From: an uncultured Acidimicrobiaceae bacterium
GTDB taxonomy: Bacteria > Actinomycetota > Acidimicrobiia > Acidimicrobiales > RAAP-2
Length of the DNA: 32,022 nucleotides
Direction: 5' to 3'
Assembly (NCBI GenBank): GCA_903906055.1
Contig: CAIVIS010000134.1
Coordinates: forward strand, 1-32,022
Positions 30,813 to 32,022 of the stretch are shown here, piece by piece. The notes below the pieces were generated by a model, which was not told the DNA's origin, ran no database searches, and was given only the letters and a program-made list of their open reading frames with translations. Position 1 is the stretch's first letter. The number at the start of each line of letters is the position of its first letter. The position numbers and the translations under genes were made by a program.

Positions 30813-31715
30813 ATGTCCACTCCCGCCGTGGCGCTACCTGGCCACCTCACCATGATGTCGCGTCTCGGCGCCTACGTGGCCTTGACCAAGCCGCGCATCA
30901 TCGAGCTGCTGCTGATCACCACGTTGCCGACCATGATCCTGGCCCAGGGCGGGATGCCTCCGGTCTGGCTGATGATCGCCACGCTGCTGGGTGGAACTCT
31001 GGCTGCCGGTGGGGCCAACGCCATCAACATGTTCGTCGACCGGGACATCGACAAACTGATGCACCGGACCCGGAAGCGTCCGCTGGTCACCGGGGTCATC
31101 GCTCCCCGCAACGCTCTGATCTTCGCCGTCTCCCTCGAGGTCCTGGCCTTCGTAGAGCTGTGGGCGTGGGTCAACCTGCTGTCTGCCGTGCTCGCCGTGT
31201 CAGCCACCCTCTTCTACGTCTTCATCTACACGCTGTGGCTGAAGCGGACCAGCAAGCAGAACATCGTGATCGGTGGAGCGGCTGGGGCCATGCCGGTACT
31301 GGTCGGATGGGCGGCGGTGACCGACTCGTTGGCCTGGGCCCCTCTGGTGCTGTTCGCCATCATCTTCATGTGGACCCCGCCCCACTTCTGGGCCTTGGCC
31401 TTCAAGTACAAGGACGATTACGAGGCAGCCAGCGTGCCGATGATGCCGGTGGTGGCCACCTTCCGGCGCACAGCCATCGAGATCCTCGTCTACACCGTGA
31501 TCATGGTGGGACTCACCTTCGTGCTGGCCCCGGTGGCTCATCTGGGCACGCTGTATGTGGTGACGGCGGCGGTACTGGGTGTGGGGTTCATCGCCTTGGC
31601 CATCCGCCTGTGGGTCCAGGCCACACCCAAGGCCTCGATGCAGCTGTTCAGCTACTCGATCACCTACCTGACGCTCCTGTTCGTGGTGATGGCGGTCGAC
31701 GTCTTCATCACGTGA
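30813..31715 (+). CDS. ctaB: Protoheme IX farnesyltransferase (heme O synthase)
   Basis: A 300-residue UbiA-family prenyltransferase in the cytoplasmic membrane that farnesylates heme B to heme O, the substrate of CtaA. YVALTKPRIIELLLITTLPTM is the first helix. NMFVDRDIDKLMHRTRKRP is the Asp-rich prenyl-diphosphate/Mg site, and FIYTLWLKRTSKQNIVIGG and WTPPHFWALAFKYKDDY are family motifs. About eight to nine helices follow in the usual pattern. ATG at 30813 is preferred to the track start 64 residues upstream, which has no membrane character. The stop overlaps the GTG of the next gene (GTGA). Confidence 0.95.
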   Translation: MSTPAVALPGHLTMMSRLGAYVALTKPRIIELLLITTLPTMILAQGGMPPVWLMIATLLGGTLAAGGANAINMFVDRDIDKLMHRTRKRPLVTGVIAPRNALIFAVSLEVLAFVELWAWVNLLSAVLAVSATLFYVFIYTLWLKRTSKQNIVIGGAAGAMPVLVGWAAVTDSLAWAPLVLFAIIFMWTPPHFWALAFKYKDDYEAASVPMMPVVATFRRTAIEILVYTVIMVGLTFVLAPVAHLGTLYVVTAAVLGVGFIALAIRLWVQATPKASMQLFSYSITYLTLLFVVMAVDVFIT

Positions 31716-32022
31716 GCGGCCCGATCGACCAGTCCGACCAGCCGAAGTCGCTCGATGAGTCGGGCGATTCGGCCGGTGACGAACAAACAGACACGGCTGA
31801 TGCTCCCGATGAGTCCACCCCGGACCCCACTCCGGACCCCACTCCGACCCAGACCCGCCCACCCCGTCGACTGCGCGCCTTTGTCGTCGGTGTGGTCCTG
31901 GCGGCAGCCCTGGCCGTCTTCTTGTTCGTGGGACTCGGCACGACGACCACGGGCGGCAAGGGCAGCGGTACCGGAGGCGTGGTGCCAGTGGGCACGTCCG
32001 CACCCAACTTCTCCCTCCCGTC
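31712..32022 (+). CDS. Membrane-anchored redoxin, TlpA/ResA- or Sco-like (3'-truncated by window edge)
   Basis: This frame is absent from the ORF track because it has no stop before the window ends. The GTG overlaps the ctaB TGA (GTGA). A cytoplasmic acidic N-terminus of about 55 residues includes the repeat TPDPTPDPTPTQT. Then come RRLRAFVVGVVLAAALAVFL and FVGLG, a single membrane anchor with positive residues inside. A Gly/Thr linker and VPVGTSAPNFSLPS follow; the last is the usual first strand of AhpC/TSA-redoxin domains. The CxxC site would lie beyond the edge. Its position after ctaB suggests oxidase assembly or cytochrome maturation; TlpA versus Sco cannot be decided. Confidence 0.75.
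   Translation, partial: MSGPIDQSDQPKSLDESGDSAGDEQTDTADAPDESTPDPTPDPTPTQTRPPRRLRAFVVGVVLAAALAVFLFVGLGTTTTGGKGSGTGGVVPVGTSAPNFSLP

Overview
The window is a 32-kb stretch of a GC-rich bacterial chromosome and is almost entirely housekeeping. It looks actinobacterial. The signs are a dnaK-grpE-dnaJ-hspR-clpB operon with a MerR-type HspR, a PurS/PurQ/short-PurL purine synthetase, a mycobacterial-type EtfD (membrane Fe-S ETF oxidoreductase), an F420-type LLM oxidoreductase, a ClpS-DUF2017 pair, a CtaA/CtaB divergon, a PII next to Amt, and many start codons placed directly behind a TANNNT box (leaderless style). A deep-branching class such as Acidimicrobiia is my guess from overall gene style; I could not test it. 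I see no phage, insertion sequence, integrase, CRISPR array or defence island, and no convincing undescribed multi-gene system.

Layout. 1-2.7 kb: the 3' part of dcd, then etfD. 2.7-5.9 kb, minus strand: gpmA, amt, glnB and a small cyclic-nucleotide-binding protein, with a GlnR-like box before amt and a UUCG-capped hairpin after glnB. 5.9-12.6 kb: the heat-shock operon behind a promoter with a degenerate HAIR element, ending in four 17-bp repeats. 12.6-13.7 kb: a lipoprotein with seven SC-x5-C repeats, probably a beta-propeller. 14.1-26.3 kb: a purine/pyrimidine block, purA, purB-purC-purS-purQ, purL, purF-purM, pyrE. It is interrupted by a conserved basic protein (minus) and a PHP phosphoesterase (minus). 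26.4-28.1 kb: a second lipoprotein and an LLM oxidoreductase. 28.5-28.8 kb: tRNA-Glu, -Asp and -Phe. 28.9-30.7 kb: ctaA-clpS-DUF2017 on the minus strand. 30.8 kb to the end: ctaB and the 5' part of a membrane-anchored redoxin that the ORF track misses.

How the genes work together. The pur genes supply PRPP amidotransferase (PurF), FGAM synthetase (PurS/Q/L), AIR synthetase (PurM), SAICAR synthetase (PurC), adenylosuccinate lyase (PurB) and adenylosuccinate synthetase (PurA). PurD, the GAR and AICAR transformylases and PurE/K are not in the window. pyrE and dcd add pyrimidine steps. DnaK/GrpE/DnaJ/ClpB form a disaggregase system under HspR, and ClpS is the N-end-rule adaptor for ClpAP/ClpCP-type proteases. 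CtaA and CtaB make heme A for cytochrome oxidase, and the adjacent redoxin may serve oxidase assembly or cytochrome maturation.

The most interesting signals are small-scale: a 30-codon, apparently leaderless upstream ORF whose stop overlaps the purF start; tandem duplications that reiterate stop codons at the ends of clpB, purL and the PHP gene; an acidic motif shared by the DnaK tail and the GrpE N-terminus; and the propeller-like lipoprotein.
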